From assembly GCA_017945845.1 (NCBI GenBank), contig CP072828.1:1054001-1118000 (forward strand): a DNA stretch of 64,000 nucleotides, in the 5' to 3' direction. A program made the translations under genes and the position numbers. Under the pieces are notes generated by a model, which ran no database searches, was not told the origin of the DNA, and saw only the letters and a list, made by a program, of their open reading frames with translations. Shown in pieces: positions 1-9,438 of the stretch (its first letter is position 1; each line of letters opens with the position of its first letter). The DNA comes from Carnobacteriaceae bacterium zg-C25. GTDB taxonomy: Bacteria; Bacillota; Bacilli; Lactobacillales; Aerococcaceae.

Positions 1-229
1 TAGAGGCGTTATTTGATAAAGCAGATGTACTTTGTCTTAACCGTTCCAAGTAAGCGGATAAGTCGTGATTGACACGATCCAATACTTGTTTCGTATTCTT
101 TTCCGTCATTTCAACAATCGTTTGCGACGCCATAACGTAGTAAAAACCACCTAATCCAACAAGAAAGATAACCATCATGGTGAACACATATATGGTTACT
201 TTGTACGCTAATGATTTTCTGTTCATCAT
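1..229 (-). CDS. Sensor histidine kinase, N-terminal fragment (cut by window edge)
   Basis: The reverse strand encodes about 76 residues starting MMNRKS or MNRKS, with a basic N-terminus and one hydrophobic membrane segment at roughly residues 12-33, followed by an amphipathic, probably extracellular stretch. The frame runs off the window. The start codon overlaps the stop of the response regulator gene (ATGA), so the two are translationally coupled. A membrane protein beginning like this directly downstream of a REC-AraC regulator is typical of YesM-family sensor kinases. No kinase domain is visible, so the assignment rests on context. The sensed signal cannot be inferred. Confidence 0.6.
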   Translation of the reverse strand, partial: MMNRKSLAYKVTIYVFTMMVIFLVGLGGFYYVMASQTIVEMTEKNTKQVLDRVNHDLSAYLERLRQSTSALSNNAS

Positions 230-972
230 TCATTATCTCCTTTTTGAAACTTCTTAGGTGACATTCCCACCACTTGTTTAAAACGAATTGAAAAATAATT
301 CACATCATCATATCCCACTTTTTGTGCCACTTCATAAATTTTTAATTCACTCGACAACAATAAAATTTTAGCGTGCGCTATGCGTTTTTCTGTGACATAA
401 TCTTGAAAAGACATTCCAAACTGCTTTTTAATGAGTGAACTGGTATAAGTTGGAGCAAACCCTAATAAACTCGCTAATTTCACCAATGAAAAATCAGGTT
501 CTGCAAAATGTTCGTTGATGATTTGCTGAATTTGATTTTGTTTGGAATCATTCACTTGAGTATCAACTACTTCTAAAAGTGTCTTGTCTTTTTGCTCTTT
601 TTGAATATTTAAAATCACTTTTTTTAAAATGACTTCGACATCCTTTTTAGAAACGGGTTTTACTATATAATCATCTGCTCCCAATTTTAATGCTGCCAAT
701 GCATAATCAAAATAATCATACCCTGTTAAAAAGACAACATGTATATTCGGATAATATTCTTTCGTTTTTGTCGCCAATGTAATGCCGTCCATATTAGGCA
801 TATTAATATCTGTTAATAAAATATCGACTGATTGCTGCTCTAAAATGGTCAGCGCCTTTTCACCACAATCCGCTTCAAGAACTTTCGTTATGCCAAGCGT
901 GTCGTAATCGACGAGTTGTGTTAATCCTTTTCGAATAAACGACTCATCTTCTACAATTAAAATTGTATACAT
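226..972 (-). CDS. Two-component response regulator, REC plus AraC-type DNA-binding domain (YesN family)
   Basis: 248 residues. The N-terminal receiver domain (about 1-120) carries the acidic pair near residues 8-9, the phospho-acceptor Asp55 in TDINMP, and the conserved Lys in VKPVSK. The C-terminal part (about 145-248) has two helix-turn-helix motifs of the AraC/XylS type, ending with the YFSIRFKQVVGMSPKKF signature. It should be phosphorylated by the kinase encoded immediately downstream and then regulate transcription, in related systems often of carbohydrate uptake genes. The start at 972 is supported by a purine-rich site just upstream. The target genes are not evident here. Confidence 0.9.
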   Translation of the reverse strand: MYTILIVEDESFIRKGLTQLVDYDTLGITKVLEADCGEKALTILEQQSVDILLTDINMPNMDGITLATKTKEYYPNIHVVFLTGYDYFDYALAALKLGADDYIVKPVSKKDVEVILKKVILNIQKEQKDKTLLEVVDTQVNDSKQNQIQQIINEHFAEPDFSLVKLASLLGFAPTYTSSLIKKQFGMSFQDYVTEKRIAHAKILLLSSELKIYEVAQKVGYDDVNYFSIRFKQVVGMSPKKFQKGDNE

Positions 973-1103
973 TTTCCCACCTTCTTTCCTTTATTATATC
1001 ACAAACAAAAGAGCGCTCGGTAGCCCTTACACCCTTGGATTAAATGTGTTTTATACAGTGGTTTATCGCCAAATTTTATAGTTTTTATTCATCGATAACA
1101 AAC

Positions 1104-1141
1104 AAAAAACTACACCACAATGTGTATTGGATGTAGTTTTT
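1104..1141 (-). terminator. Intrinsic terminator of the ccdA-thioredoxin-msrAB operon
   Basis: An inverted repeat with arms AAAAACTACA and TGTAGTTTTT lies about 50 bases downstream of the msrAB stop. On the minus strand it ends in a T run. A-tracts on the other side also make it potentially bidirectional. Confidence 0.75.
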
Positions 1142-1191
1142 CGTCAAATCGTATTGGTAGTCTACACTATCCTTTTAAGCACTTACTTTTA

Positions 1192-2304
1192 TTATTCCAT
1201 ATAAGGCAATAAGTAATCGTAACCTTTTTCAGCCATTTCTGCTTTTGGAATAAATTTAATGGATAAACTATTGATACAGAAGCGTAAGCCACCTTTATCT
1301 TTTGGTCCGTCATCAAACACGTGACCTAAGTGAGAATTACCAGCGCGACTTCTTACCTCAATACGTGTCATATTAAAGCTTGTATCTTTATGATACGTTA
1401 CCACTTCTGTATTGATTGGTTTAGTGAAACTAGGCCAACCACATCCAGATTGGAATTTATCTTTTGAGAAGAATAACGGTTCTCCCGTAGCCACATCTAC
1501 ATAAATACCTTCTTCAAAAAAGTCCCAATATTGATTTGAAAAAGCTTGTTCTGTTTTATTTTCTTGAGTGACTAAATATTGATCTTTTGTTAATGTTTGT
1601 TTTAACTCTTCTTGAGATGGTTTTGGATATTTTGTAACATCAACTAACGGCACATTGGCTTCAGTGACATCGATATGACAATAGCCACCCGGATTTTTTT
1701 TCAAGTAATCTTGATGATACTCTTCTGCTAAAATGTAATGTCTTAATGGCTCAATTTCAATAGCTGTTTTTTGACCGAGTTCTTTTTCTTTTTCAGCGAT
1801 GACTTCATCGATAACCGTTTTATCTTCATCATGTTGATAGTAAATACCCGTTCTATATTGTCTACCTCTATCATTTCCTTGTTTGTTTACACTTGTTGGA
1901 TCAATAACACGGAAATAATATAACAATAATTCTCTTAAACTGACTTTAGATGGGTCGTATTGAATATGTACTGTTTCAGCGTGATCTGTTTGAGAAATCA
2001 AATGATAATTTGTTGTATCACTTTTACCATTAGCATATCCTGATGTGACATCAATGACACCATTGATTCGTGAAAAATATTCTTCTAATCCCCAGAAACA
2101 GCCCCCTGCTAAATAAAGATCTTTCAACATACTTTTATCCACGTTCCCTTCTCCTTGCGGCATTTGTTTACTTTGTGCAGAAACTTGTTCTTTTACTGTA
2201 TTTTCAATAGATTGCGTATCGTTATTTTTTGAAATGACATAGCGTTGGAAGAACAACAGACCGAAAATAACGATAACTATTCCAATAAGGACGCCTTTTT
2301 TCAT
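1192..2304 (-). CDS. msrAB: Membrane-anchored bifunctional peptide methionine sulfoxide reductase MsrA-MsrB
   Basis: 370 residues. An N-terminal hydrophobic segment (about 4-22) anchors the protein with both catalytic domains outside the membrane. The MsrA domain has GCFW with catalytic Cys69, and reduces the S-epimer of methionine sulfoxide. The MsrB domain has SGCGWPSF and the catalytic Cys343 in RFCINS, and reduces the R-epimer. Electrons should come from the thioredoxin-like lipoprotein encoded 9 bases upstream, which is in turn recharged by CcdA. The arrangement resembles the extracellular MsrAB systems of streptococci. It is the last gene of a three-gene operon. Confidence 0.95.
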   Translation of the reverse strand: MKKGVLIGIVIVIFGLLFFQRYVISKNNDTQSIENTVKEQVSAQSKQMPQGEGNVDKSMLKDLYLAGGCFWGLEEYFSRINGVIDVTSGYANGKSDTTNYHLISQTDHAETVHIQYDPSKVSLRELLLYYFRVIDPTSVNKQGNDRGRQYRTGIYYQHDEDKTVIDEVIAEKEKELGQKTAIEIEPLRHYILAEEYHQDYLKKNPGGYCHIDVTEANVPLVDVTKYPKPSQEELKQTLTKDQYLVTQENKTEQAFSNQYWDFFEEGIYVDVATGEPLFFSKDKFQSGCGWPSFTKPINTEVVTYHKDTSFNMTRIEVRSRAGNSHLGHVFDDGPKDKGGLRFCINSLSIKFIPKAEMAEKGYDYLLPYME

Positions 2305-2313
2305 CGTACACCT

Positions 2314-3003
2314 CTATTTAACTGTTTTCATAAATTCTTTAATGTCATTTGCTGACATGTATCCGATTTGTTGTTTTACAAGCGTACCGTCTGAACCGAT
2401 AAATAATGCACTTGGGTAGCCTACAATACCTAATTTTTTGAAATATTCTCCATTTTCATCAAATAAAACTGGTAAATCTGTAAAGGTTGTTCCATTAAAC
2501 CATTTCAAGAAATCTTCTTTTGATTTTTCATTGTGATAATTTGGCGCAACGATTGTCAATACAACAAAATCTTTTTCATTTTTGGCTAATTCTTGTGTTT
2601 CTGGTAATGTTGATAAACAGATAGAACACCAAGATGCCCATGCTTTAATAAATACTTTTTTACCTTTGTATTCATCTAATGTATGTACTTTACCGTTAAC
2701 ATCCATCAGTTTGAAGTTTGGTGCCATTTCACCTTGATTTTTCATCATGTCATCTTTTTTATCGCCCATTTTTTTGTCGTCCATCATTTTGTCATCTTTT
2801 TTGTCGTCCATCATTTTATCGTCTTTTTTATCATTCATCATTTTATCATCTTTTTTATCGTTCATTTTTTTGTCATCCATTTTGCCATCTTTCATCATGG
2901 ATGAACTTGCCGCTTTATTGTCATCTTTCATAGCGGCTTGTCCGCAACCTACTAATACACACGCTGTTGTTAATACACCTAAACTTTTAATATATTTATT
3001 CAT
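2314..3003 (-). CDS. Thioredoxin-like lipoprotein with a Met/Lys/Asp-rich repeat linker
   Basis: 229 residues. The signal peptide ends in a lipobox LVGC with lipidated Cys20. Residues 36-90 are a low-complexity tract built from units such as NDKKDDKMM, holding 13 methionines. A TlpA/AhpC-TSA-type thioredoxin fold follows (about 93-229), with active-site Cys126-Ser-Ile-Cys129 in WCSIC. It should shuttle electrons from CcdA to MsrAB at the outer membrane face; similar proteins in pneumococcus are called Etrx. The gene sits between ccdA and msrAB with short spacers. The Met-rich linker is not part of the usual family architecture and is discussed as a finding. Reading frames on the other strand here are by-products of the repeat. 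Confidence 0.9.
   Translation of the reverse strand: MNKYIKSLGVLTTACVLVGCGQAAMKDDNKAASSSMMKDGKMDDKKMNDKKDDKMMNDKKDDKMMDDKKDDKMMDDKKMGDKKDDMMKNQGEMAPNFKLMDVNGKVHTLDEYKGKKVFIKAWASWCSICLSTLPETQELAKNEKDFVVLTIVAPNYHNEKSKEDFLKWFNGTTFTDLPVLFDENGEYFKKLGIVGYPSALFIGSDGTLVKQQIGYMSANDIKEFMKTVK
2734..2898 (-). repeat. 27-bp tandem repeat coding for a Met/Lys/Asp linker
   Basis: About five imperfect copies of a 27-base unit encode residues 36-90 of the thioredoxin-like lipoprotein. The unit reads roughly as (N/D)DKKDDKMM. Because the unit is a multiple of three, copy number can change without breaking the frame. Confidence 0.8.
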
Positions 3004-3042
3004 CTTATTTTTCTCCCTTATTTTGTATAATTTATAGTTTAA

Positions 3043-3753
3043 TTAGTGAAAAAGTGTTGATAAAAAGTTTGCTTGTCCAAAGATTAATAATAATCCCATT
3101 AAAATAATTAACCAGCCACCAACTTTTTTAATACGTATCATATATTTTTTAACTTTAGCAACATGTTTTAAAAATAGCGTTGATGCTAAAGAAATAACGA
3201 TAAACGGTAAGGCTAACCCTAATGCATAAACCCCCATTAACATCACACCTAGTAAACTATTGCTTCCACCTGATGAAGATAATGCAAAAACCGCACTTAA
3301 CACAGGTCCTATACAAGGTGTCCAACCAAAACTAAATGTAAATCCTAATAAATAAGCATTTAGCAGTTGATTTTTATTTGTAGATATTGTCGTTGATTTT
3401 TGTTGTTCTAAAAATGGAATACGAATGTATTCAGCATGATGTAAACCTAAAATCACAACAATTGTTCCCATAATGATTGGTGTATAGTTACTAGCAATTA
3501 ATTTTCCTAAAAAACTTGCACCAAATCCTAATGTTAGAAAAACTGTTGAAATACCAAAAATGAATGCTAACGTCGTATAAACTGGTTTGGTATAAATTTT
3601 AATTTTTCCTATTCTTATTGCTTTATCTCCCGTTTCCTCCATTAGAATACCTGTATATACCGGTAATAGCGGTAAAATACATGGTGAGAAAAATGATAGA
3701 ATACCGGCTAAAAACGTTGTCCAAAGAAACACCGCATCTAATTGTTGTCCCAT
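3043..3753 (-). CDS. ccdA: Cytochrome c biogenesis-type thiol transporter CcdA
   Basis: 236 residues with about six hydrophobic membrane segments. The two redox cysteines of the family are present, in FFSPCILP (first segment) and GWTPCIGP (fourth segment). The protein moves reducing equivalents from cytoplasmic thioredoxin across the membrane to an extracytoplasmic thioredoxin-like partner. The partner here is evidently the lipoprotein encoded 39 bases downstream, which then serves MsrAB. It is the first gene of the operon. I see no convincing -35/-10 pair upstream, although AT-rich sequence is present. Confidence 0.93.
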   Translation of the reverse strand: MGQQLDAVFLWTTFLAGILSFFSPCILPLLPVYTGILMEETGDKAIRIGKIKIYTKPVYTTLAFIFGISTVFLTLGFGASFLGKLIASNYTPIIMGTIVVILGLHHAEYIRIPFLEQQKSTTISTNKNQLLNAYLLGFTFSFGWTPCIGPVLSAVFALSSSGGSNSLLGVMLMGVYALGLALPFIVISLASTLFLKHVAKVKKYMIRIKKVGGWLIILMGLLLIFGQANFLSTLFH

Positions 3754-3889
3754 ATTTTATAACCCCTTTCGTTGTTTACATGTATACTATACTCGACTAA
3801 CGTTCGTAAAAACATAGAATAACATACTAAAAAACTTGAATTTCATATGAAATTATTATTTTTATCAAAAAAATGATATAAAACTAAAC

Positions 3890-3936
3890 AAAAAACCACT
3901 GAACACGCTGCTTTGACAACGTGTTCAGTGGTTTTA
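3890..3936 (-). terminator. Intrinsic terminator after ddl (end of the hprK-ddl operon)
   Basis: A long hairpin with arms AAAACCACTGAACACG and CGTGTTCAGTGGTTTT lies directly after the ddl stop, with a T run on the minus strand. It marks the 3' end of the seven-gene operon. Confidence 0.88.
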
Positions 3937-3943
3937 TATAGCA

Positions 3944-4990
3944 TTAATTCACTTGTTGATACAATTTTTTCTCATCGTATCGTTCTTGTGCAAGACGTAA
4001 TAATTCAGTAATCAAATCTGCATAAGCAATACCTGTCGCTTCCCACAATAATGGGTACATACTAAATTGAGTAAAGCCCGGTAATGTATTGATTTCATTA
4101 ATATAAATGTCGTTGTTTTCTGTTAGGAAAAAGTCTACCCGACTTAATCCAGAACCATCTAACGCTTTATACGCAGTAACGGCATAGTCTCGAATTTGAC
4201 GACTAATGGTTTCATCAATCTTAGCAGGAATTTGTAATTGTGCGTTACCGTTTTTATATTTTTCTTCAAAATCATAAAAATCAACAACTTTTAACACTTC
4301 TCCCACAACAGACGCTTTAGCATCATCATTGCCCAACATCGCCACTTCTAATTCACGTGCAATTACTCCCGTTTCAACAACAACGCGACGGTCATAACGC
4401 AACGCAACACGAATGGCATTTTCCAATTCAGACACATTTTCAGCTTTAGATATCCCTACACTTGAACCCATATTTGCTGGTTTGACAAACATTGGATACG
4501 TTAATTCATTTTCACATTTTTGAATTAGTGACTGTGCATCATCTTCCCAAGCTTTTTTGTACACCTCAACATAGGCTAATTGTGGAATACCCGCTTTTTC
4601 AAATATTTTTTTAGAAATGATTTTATCCATTCCACACGCACTTGCCATAACACCCGTACCAACATATGGAACATCTAACATTTCAAACAACCCTTGAATC
4701 GTGCCGTCTTCTCCATTTGGACCATGTAAAACAGGAAATACGATTGCGTTATCTTGTTTTATAACAGTCGGTAAAACTTCACTATGTTGTGAAATCGCCG
4801 TCAATTCTTGTTCGCTTTGTGCACCACATTCCAAACGGTTTAACGCATGCCACACTCCATTTTTAGCAATATAAATTGGATAAACTTCGTATAATTGATA
4901 ATCCAACGATTTTGAAATGTTTAAAGCCGTTAAAATGGAAATATCGTGCTCTTGACTTTTACCACCGTAAATTAAAAATAATTTTTTCAT
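3944..4990 (-). CDS. ddl: D-alanine--D-alanine ligase
   Basis: 348 residues, normal for the family. The ATP-grasp core shows HGPNGEDGTIQG, the KPANMGSSVGISK ATP-binding stretch and the C-terminal NEINTLPGFT metal/substrate motif. It joins two D-alanines to make the dipeptide used in peptidoglycan precursors. Tyr245, in FEEKY, occupies the position that is Tyr in D-Ala-D-Ala ligases and Phe in the D-Ala-D-Lac ligases of intrinsically vancomycin-resistant lactic acid bacteria, so a normal dipeptide product is predicted. It is the last gene of the operon, 9 bases after srtA. Confidence 0.95.
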   Translation of the reverse strand: MKKLFLIYGGKSQEHDISILTALNISKSLDYQLYEVYPIYIAKNGVWHALNRLECGAQSEQELTAISQHSEVLPTVIKQDNAIVFPVLHGPNGEDGTIQGLFEMLDVPYVGTGVMASACGMDKIISKKIFEKAGIPQLAYVEVYKKAWEDDAQSLIQKCENELTYPMFVKPANMGSSVGISKAENVSELENAIRVALRYDRRVVVETGVIARELEVAMLGNDDAKASVVGEVLKVVDFYDFEEKYKNGNAQLQIPAKIDETISRQIRDYAVTAYKALDGSGLSRVDFFLTENNDIYINEINTLPGFTQFSMYPLLWEATGIAYADLITELLRLAQERYDEKKLYQQVN

Positions 4991-4999
4991 TTTTTTACC

Positions 5000-5758
5000 C
5001 TAACGTAATGTATGTTTTGTTAATTTAAATGCTTCAATCGCCTCAGTAGGCGCTTGTGAAACATCATAGCTAGCCGTTAAACGCGCACGCACAATTAAAC
5101 GGTATGCCGCACTACCATCACTACATGTTATCAATGTTACAATATTGTCACCCGGCGTATTTTCAACCAAATCCACTCTGTCAGGATTAACAACTTCTTT
5201 CCAGTACGTTTCATAAACATAAACTTTTTTCAAATCAGTTAAATATACTTTGTCGCCAAGTTCAACTTTAAGCAACGGTGTAAACAATAGTTTTCCGTCA
5301 CCGTATGATGAATAATGACTAGCTAAAGGGTAATTCCCCTCGCCCATAACTTGATCAGATCGAAGTGTTCCTGCACCTACAGACATATTTAAATCTGAAA
5401 CACCTTTAGCAACCGTCAAATTAATACCTACCGATGGAATGGCAATTTCTCCAATTGACTGTACTTTAGCTTTATTTTGACTTGCCGCTAAAATTGATTC
5501 TAAACTCAACGATTGTACGTCATTAAAGTCAAATGACGCATTCGCGTTTTGATTCGCCTCAATTTCTTCACGTGTCAATTGAGAAAGTTGTCTTTCTTGT
5601 TCTTGAATGCGTTGCGTTAATAAATAGTTACTAACGAACGGCTGTGCTAAAAGTCCTATACCTACAACGGCAAATACTATAGATAAAATGGTTAATAATC
5701 TATAGCGTAAACTTTTTTTCTGTCTTTCTTGTGCTTTACGATCTTCTTTTCTTCCCAT
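5000..5758 (-). CDS. srtA: Class A sortase
   Basis: 252 residues. A basic N-terminus is followed by one membrane anchor (about 19-47), a short coiled linker, and the sortase barrel. The catalytic residues are visible as His148 in LASHYSS, Cys212 in TLITC and Arg220 downstream. It cleaves LPXTG between Thr and Gly and attaches surface proteins to lipid II. Three substrates lie in this window, the GH20, GH84 and GH101 enzymes. The gene starts on the last base of the trxB stop codon and is part of the hprK operon. The TLxTC form and a housekeeping-type location favour SrtA over class B or C. Confidence 0.92.
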   Translation of the reverse strand: MGRKEDRKAQERQKKSLRYRLLTILSIVFAVVGIGLLAQPFVSNYLLTQRIQEQERQLSQLTREEIEANQNANASFDFNDVQSLSLESILAASQNKAKVQSIGEIAIPSVGINLTVAKGVSDLNMSVGAGTLRSDQVMGEGNYPLASHYSSYGDGKLLFTPLLKVELGDKVYLTDLKKVYVYETYWKEVVNPDRVDLVENTPGDNIVTLITCSDGSAAYRLIVRARLTASYDVSQAPTEAIEAFKLTKHTLR

Positions 5759-6705
5759 TACTCACTTAATCTTTCTTTTAATGTTTCGACATAATGATAT
5801 GCCGCTTGCCCAGCTTGACCGCCATCTCCAACAGCCGTCACCACTTGGCGTAGTGTTTTAAAGCGGACGTCACCAACAGCAAACACTCCGGGCACGTTAG
5901 TTGCCATATCATTATCTGTGACAATCCATCCGTCTTGTTCTTCCAACCCTAATTGTTTAAACGGTTCACTATTTGGGAGTACACCAACATAGATAAACAC
6001 ACCATCTGCTTGAACAAATGATTTTTCACCTGTTTGCGTATTGACCAATTGAACACCCGTTACAACGCCATCTTCACCAACAACTTCTTCAACTGTGTTG
6101 TTCCAAATAAATTCAATTTTCGGATTTTTAAAGGCGCGGTCTTGTAAAATTTTTTGTGCACGCAACGCATCTCTGCGGTGTACAATCGTTACTTTTGATG
6201 CATATTGTGTCAAGTACGCACCTTCTTCAACAGCAGAATCACCACCACCAACAACGATTAAATGACGATTTTTGAAAAAGGCACCATCACATACGGCACA
6301 GTAGCTTACACCACGTCCTGAAAATTCTTCTTCACCTGGCACACCCAATTTACGATGGTGTGCTCCAGTCGCAATAATGAGGCTGTATGCGCGATACGTT
6401 TTTTTACCGACTGTAACCACTTTAACATCACCCTCAATAGCAATGTTGGATACATTTCCATATGCTGATTCCGCACCAAAACTTAATGCGCTATCATTCA
6501 TTTTTTGTGCTAAATCTGGACCCGCAATTAACGGATAACCCGGATAATTTTCAATTTCTGATGTATTTAATAACTCTCCACCCGGCATGCCTCTTTCTAA
6601 TATCAAGACAGACAAGTTGGCACGAGATGCATAAAGTGCTGCCGTCATACCGGCAGGACCAGAACCTACAACAATAACATCATAAATTTTTTCCATTTTA
6701 TTCAC
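5758..6705 (-). CDS. trxB: Thioredoxin-disulfide reductase
   Basis: 315 residues with FAD-binding GSGPAG near the N-terminus, the NADPH-binding GGGDSAVEE motif, and the redox-active Cys136-Ala-Val-Cys139. The C-terminal FAVGDVR motif is also typical. It reduces thioredoxin with NADPH and so supplies cytoplasmic electrons, including those that CcdA exports to the methionine-repair system. The start overlaps the end of galU by 8 bases. A start at the internal Met4 is also possible. Confidence 0.95.
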   Translation of the reverse strand: MNKMEKIYDVIVVGSGPAGMTAALYASRANLSVLILERGMPGGELLNTSEIENYPGYPLIAGPDLAQKMNDSALSFGAESAYGNVSNIAIEGDVKVVTVGKKTYRAYSLIIATGAHHRKLGVPGEEEFSGRGVSYCAVCDGAFFKNRHLIVVGGGDSAVEEGAYLTQYASKVTIVHRRDALRAQKILQDRAFKNPKIEFIWNNTVEEVVGEDGVVTGVQLVNTQTGEKSFVQADGVFIYVGVLPNSEPFKQLGLEEQDGWIVTDNDMATNVPGVFAVGDVRFKTLRQVVTAVGDGGQAGQAAYHYVETLKERLSE

Positions 6706-7585
6706 CAGCTTCCAAAACTTTTGCTAATTCTAAAATATATTTTTTCAACCCATCTTTAGTTTCAGGGTGTTGTAAACCATGCTGAATATTTGTTGTTAAT
6801 AACCCTAATTTATTACCCGTATCGTAACGAATACCGTGGAATGTTTTCGCAAATACACGTTGTGTTTGATTTAATTTATCAATGGCATCTGTTAATTGTA
6901 CTTCGCCACCAACACCTGGTTCAAGTGTTTCTAAAATAGTAAAAATTTCTGGAGATAATAAATAACGACCGATGATTGCTAAATTACTTGGCGCATCTTC
7001 TGGTTTTGGTTTTTCAACAAATTTTCTAACATTATAAACATCTTCTGAAATTTTTGATTCCACATCAATAATTCCGTAACTACCCGTTTGACTTGGATCA
7101 ACTTCTACAACCGCAATTTGACTTGCACCTGTTGCGTAATAGCTATCCATTAATTGTTTTGTTAAAGGTACTTCATCAGCCATAATATCGTCACCTAATA
7201 AAACGACAAACGGTTCATCTCCAACAAACGCTTTAGCTTGTAATACAGCATCTCCTAACCCTTTAGGATATGGTTGGCGAACAAAATAAATGTTTGCACC
7301 AGCAGTATCTTCAACTAATTTTAATAAATCCAATTTTCCTTTTTCACGTAATGTTGCTTCTAATTCAATGTTAGCATCAAAGTGATCTTCAATTGGACGT
7401 TTACCTTTACCCGTAATAATTAAAATATCTTCAATACCTGAAGCTACCGCTTCCTCTACAATCAATTGAATCGTTGGCTTATCAACAATCGGCATCATTT
7501 CTTTTGCCATCGCTTTTGTAGCTGGCAATAAACGTGTTCCTGATCCTGCTGCAGGAATAATGGCTTTCTTTACTTTTTTAATCAT
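6698..7585 (-). CDS. galU: UTP--glucose-1-phosphate uridylyltransferase
   Basis: 295 residues. The nucleotidyltransferase signature [18 protein letters not shown] lies at the N-terminus, with further motifs VEKP and [11 protein letters not shown]. It makes UDP-glucose from glucose-1-phosphate and UTP for glycolipids, teichoic acid decoration and the Leloir pathway. GalE at 36862 uses the same nucleotide sugar pool. Lies 17 bases after gpsA and overlaps trxB, an order common in Lactobacillales. Confidence 0.95.
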   Translation of the reverse strand: MIKKVKKAIIPAAGSGTRLLPATKAMAKEMMPIVDKPTIQLIVEEAVASGIEDILIITGKGKRPIEDHFDANIELEATLREKGKLDLLKLVEDTAGANIYFVRQPYPKGLGDAVLQAKAFVGDEPFVVLLGDDIMADEVPLTKQLMDSYYATGASQIAVVEVDPSQTGSYGIIDVESKISEDVYNVRKFVEKPKPEDAPSNLAIIGRYLLSPEIFTILETLEPGVGGEVQLTDAIDKLNQTQRVFAKTFHGIRYDTGNKLGLLTTNIQHGLQHPETKDGLKKYILELAKVLEAGE

Positions 7586-7602
7586 TCGTTTTTCCTCCCT
7601 AA

Positions 7603-8613
7603 CTAAATATATCTTTCTGATTTACCATCACGGTTCATTAACGATTCAATAGCATTTTTCGGTAATACACCGTCATAAATCACTTCATAAATGGCTTGTG
7701 TAATTGGCATATCAATACCGTGTTTTTGTGCAATGTCATACACAACTTCCACCGTATAGACCCCCTCAACTGCCATATTAATTTTATCAAGCGCTTCTTG
7801 TTTAGACAATCCTTTTCCGATTAAGTTTCCAAATTGCCAGTTGCGCGAATGTATACTTGTACACGTTACAATTAAATCACCAACACCAGATAACCCTGAA
7901 AATGTTTCTTGTAACGCACCGAACTGTAATCCAAATCGCGTGATTTCAACTAATCCACGTGTCACTAACGCTGCTTTGGCATTATCGCCAAATCCTATAC
8001 CGTTAATAACCCCCGCTCCAATAGCAATAATATTTTTTAACGCGGCACCTAATTCTACGCCAATAATATCCGTATTTGTATATACTCTAAAATAATGATT
8101 CATAAATAATTTTTGAGTATATTCGCTAGCTTCAATACACTTGCTTGCTGCCGTAATTGTCGTAATATCTTTTCTAGCAACTTCTTCAGCATGACTTGGC
8201 CCGGATAAAACAACAATCTCCTTATACAATTCACGGTCGATTTGCTGTTCAATCACTTCTGAAATACGTAAGTTGGTTCCTTGTTCTAATCCTTTACCAG
8301 CATGAATAATCATTGGGCGAGAAGATAAATACGGCGCAATCGTTTCACAAACTGATCTTACCGCATTGGTAGGAACAACAAACACAACCGCATCCACATC
8401 TTGCAACGCCTTTTGGGTATCCGTTGTGGCAAAAATATTTGTCGGTAGTGTAATGTTTTTTAAATATTGCTCATTGGTGTGCGTGCGATTGATTTCATCA
8501 ATTTGTTGTTGATGATTGCCCCACAACGTCACATCATGTCCGTTTTCACTTAAACATTTAGCTAGTGCACTCCCCCATGAACCAGCACCTAAAACGGCAA
8601 CTTTTTGTTTCAT
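7603..8613 (-). CDS. gpsA: Glycerol-3-phosphate dehydrogenase [NAD(P)+]
   Basis: 336 residues. The NAD-binding [11 protein letters not shown] motif is at the N-terminus and the catalytic Lys region is in [13 protein letters not shown]. It reduces dihydroxyacetone phosphate to sn-glycerol-3-phosphate, the backbone of phospholipids and lipoteichoic acid. It starts one base after the lgt stop codon, so the two are probably translationally coupled. Confidence 0.96.
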   Translation of the reverse strand: MKQKVAVLGAGSWGSALAKCLSENGHDVTLWGNHQQQIDEINRTHTNEQYLKNITLPTNIFATTDTQKALQDVDAVVFVVPTNAVRSVCETIAPYLSSRPMIIHAGKGLEQGTNLRISEVIEQQIDRELYKEIVVLSGPSHAEEVARKDITTITAASKCIEASEYTQKLFMNHYFRVYTNTDIIGVELGAALKNIIAIGAGVINGIGFGDNAKAALVTRGLVEITRFGLQFGALQETFSGLSGVGDLIVTCTSIHSRNWQFGNLIGKGLSKQEALDKINMAVEGVYTVEVVYDIAQKHGIDMPITQAIYEVIYDGVLPKNAIESLMNRDGKSERYI

Positions 8614-9429
8614 TTAATCCCTCCTCGTCGGCGAATACATATAAGTTGCAAAGGATTGTTGTATCCATTTCTTTTTCACAAAAAAGGCGATAATGGCAAA
8701 AATAACTAATACAACAGACAACGCTTGCGATACACGAATTGCACCGATATATAAACTATCGCTGCGCATACCTTCTACAATAAACCGTTCAATACCGTAC
8801 CAGAAAATATAACCTAACGTTAAATCACCAATTTTTAAATGTTGCCATTTTTCTCGTAAAACAATTAATACGATACAGCCAATCACACTTAATACCGATT
8901 CATATAAAAATGTCGGTTGATAGTACGTTCCACCAATATACATACGATCAATAATAAACGATGGAATAAATTGTGCTTCTAAGTATTGTCGAGAAACGGC
9001 GGCTCCAAAAGCTTCTTGATTCATAAAGTTTCCCCAGCGGCCTATCCCTTGTGCCAACAACACATACGGCACAATAATGTCTAATACCACTAACGGATGT
9101 GTATGTTTCTTTTTAGCATACCAATAAATAACGAGTAATCCTGCGATTAGTCCGCCATAGATGGCAATGCCACCTTCCCAAATTTTAAAAACATCCCATA
9201 AATTATTTTTATACTCATCCCATGTAAATGCCACGTAGTAAATTCGCGCACCGACAATACCTATTGGGAATAAGTAAAACAGTAAATCGTTTATAAATTC
9301 ATCTGGAAAGTTTTTTCGTTGTGCCACACGATTAGACAACCACGTTGCCAATATAGCACCAGTTAAAATAATCACTGCATACCAACGAACTGATAGCGGC
9401 CCTATTCTAAATATTTCTGGATTTATCAT
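8614..9429 (-). CDS. lgt: Phosphatidylglycerol--prolipoprotein diacylglyceryl transferase
   Basis: 271 residues, seven predicted membrane segments, and the family signature GRWGNFMNQEAFG. It transfers diacylglycerol from phosphatidylglycerol to the lipobox cysteine of prolipoproteins. Substrates in this window include the thioredoxin-like lipoprotein (Cys20) and the amino-acid binding protein at 19095. The hprK-lgt-gpsA order is common in Lactobacillales. Confidence 0.96.
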   Translation of the reverse strand: MINPEIFRIGPLSVRWYAVIILTGAILATWLSNRVAQRKNFPDEFINDLLFYLFPIGIVGARIYYVAFTWDEYKNNLWDVFKIWEGGIAIYGGLIAGLLVIYWYAKKKHTHPLVVLDIIVPYVLLAQGIGRWGNFMNQEAFGAAVSRQYLEAQFIPSFIIDRMYIGGTYYQPTFLYESVLSVIGCIVLIVLREKWQHLKIGDLTLGYIFWYGIERFIVEGMRSDSLYIGAIRVSQALSVVLVIFAIIAFFVKKKWIQQSFATYMYSPTRRD

Positions 9430-9438
9430 AAGTAGCCT

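Noticed and set aside
2683-3037. Plus-strand reading frames rich in Phe, His and Ser opposite the thioredoxin-like lipoprotein gene
   Set aside because: They are the antisense of the Met/Lys/Asp repeat, have no ribosome-binding site and no recognisable protein features.
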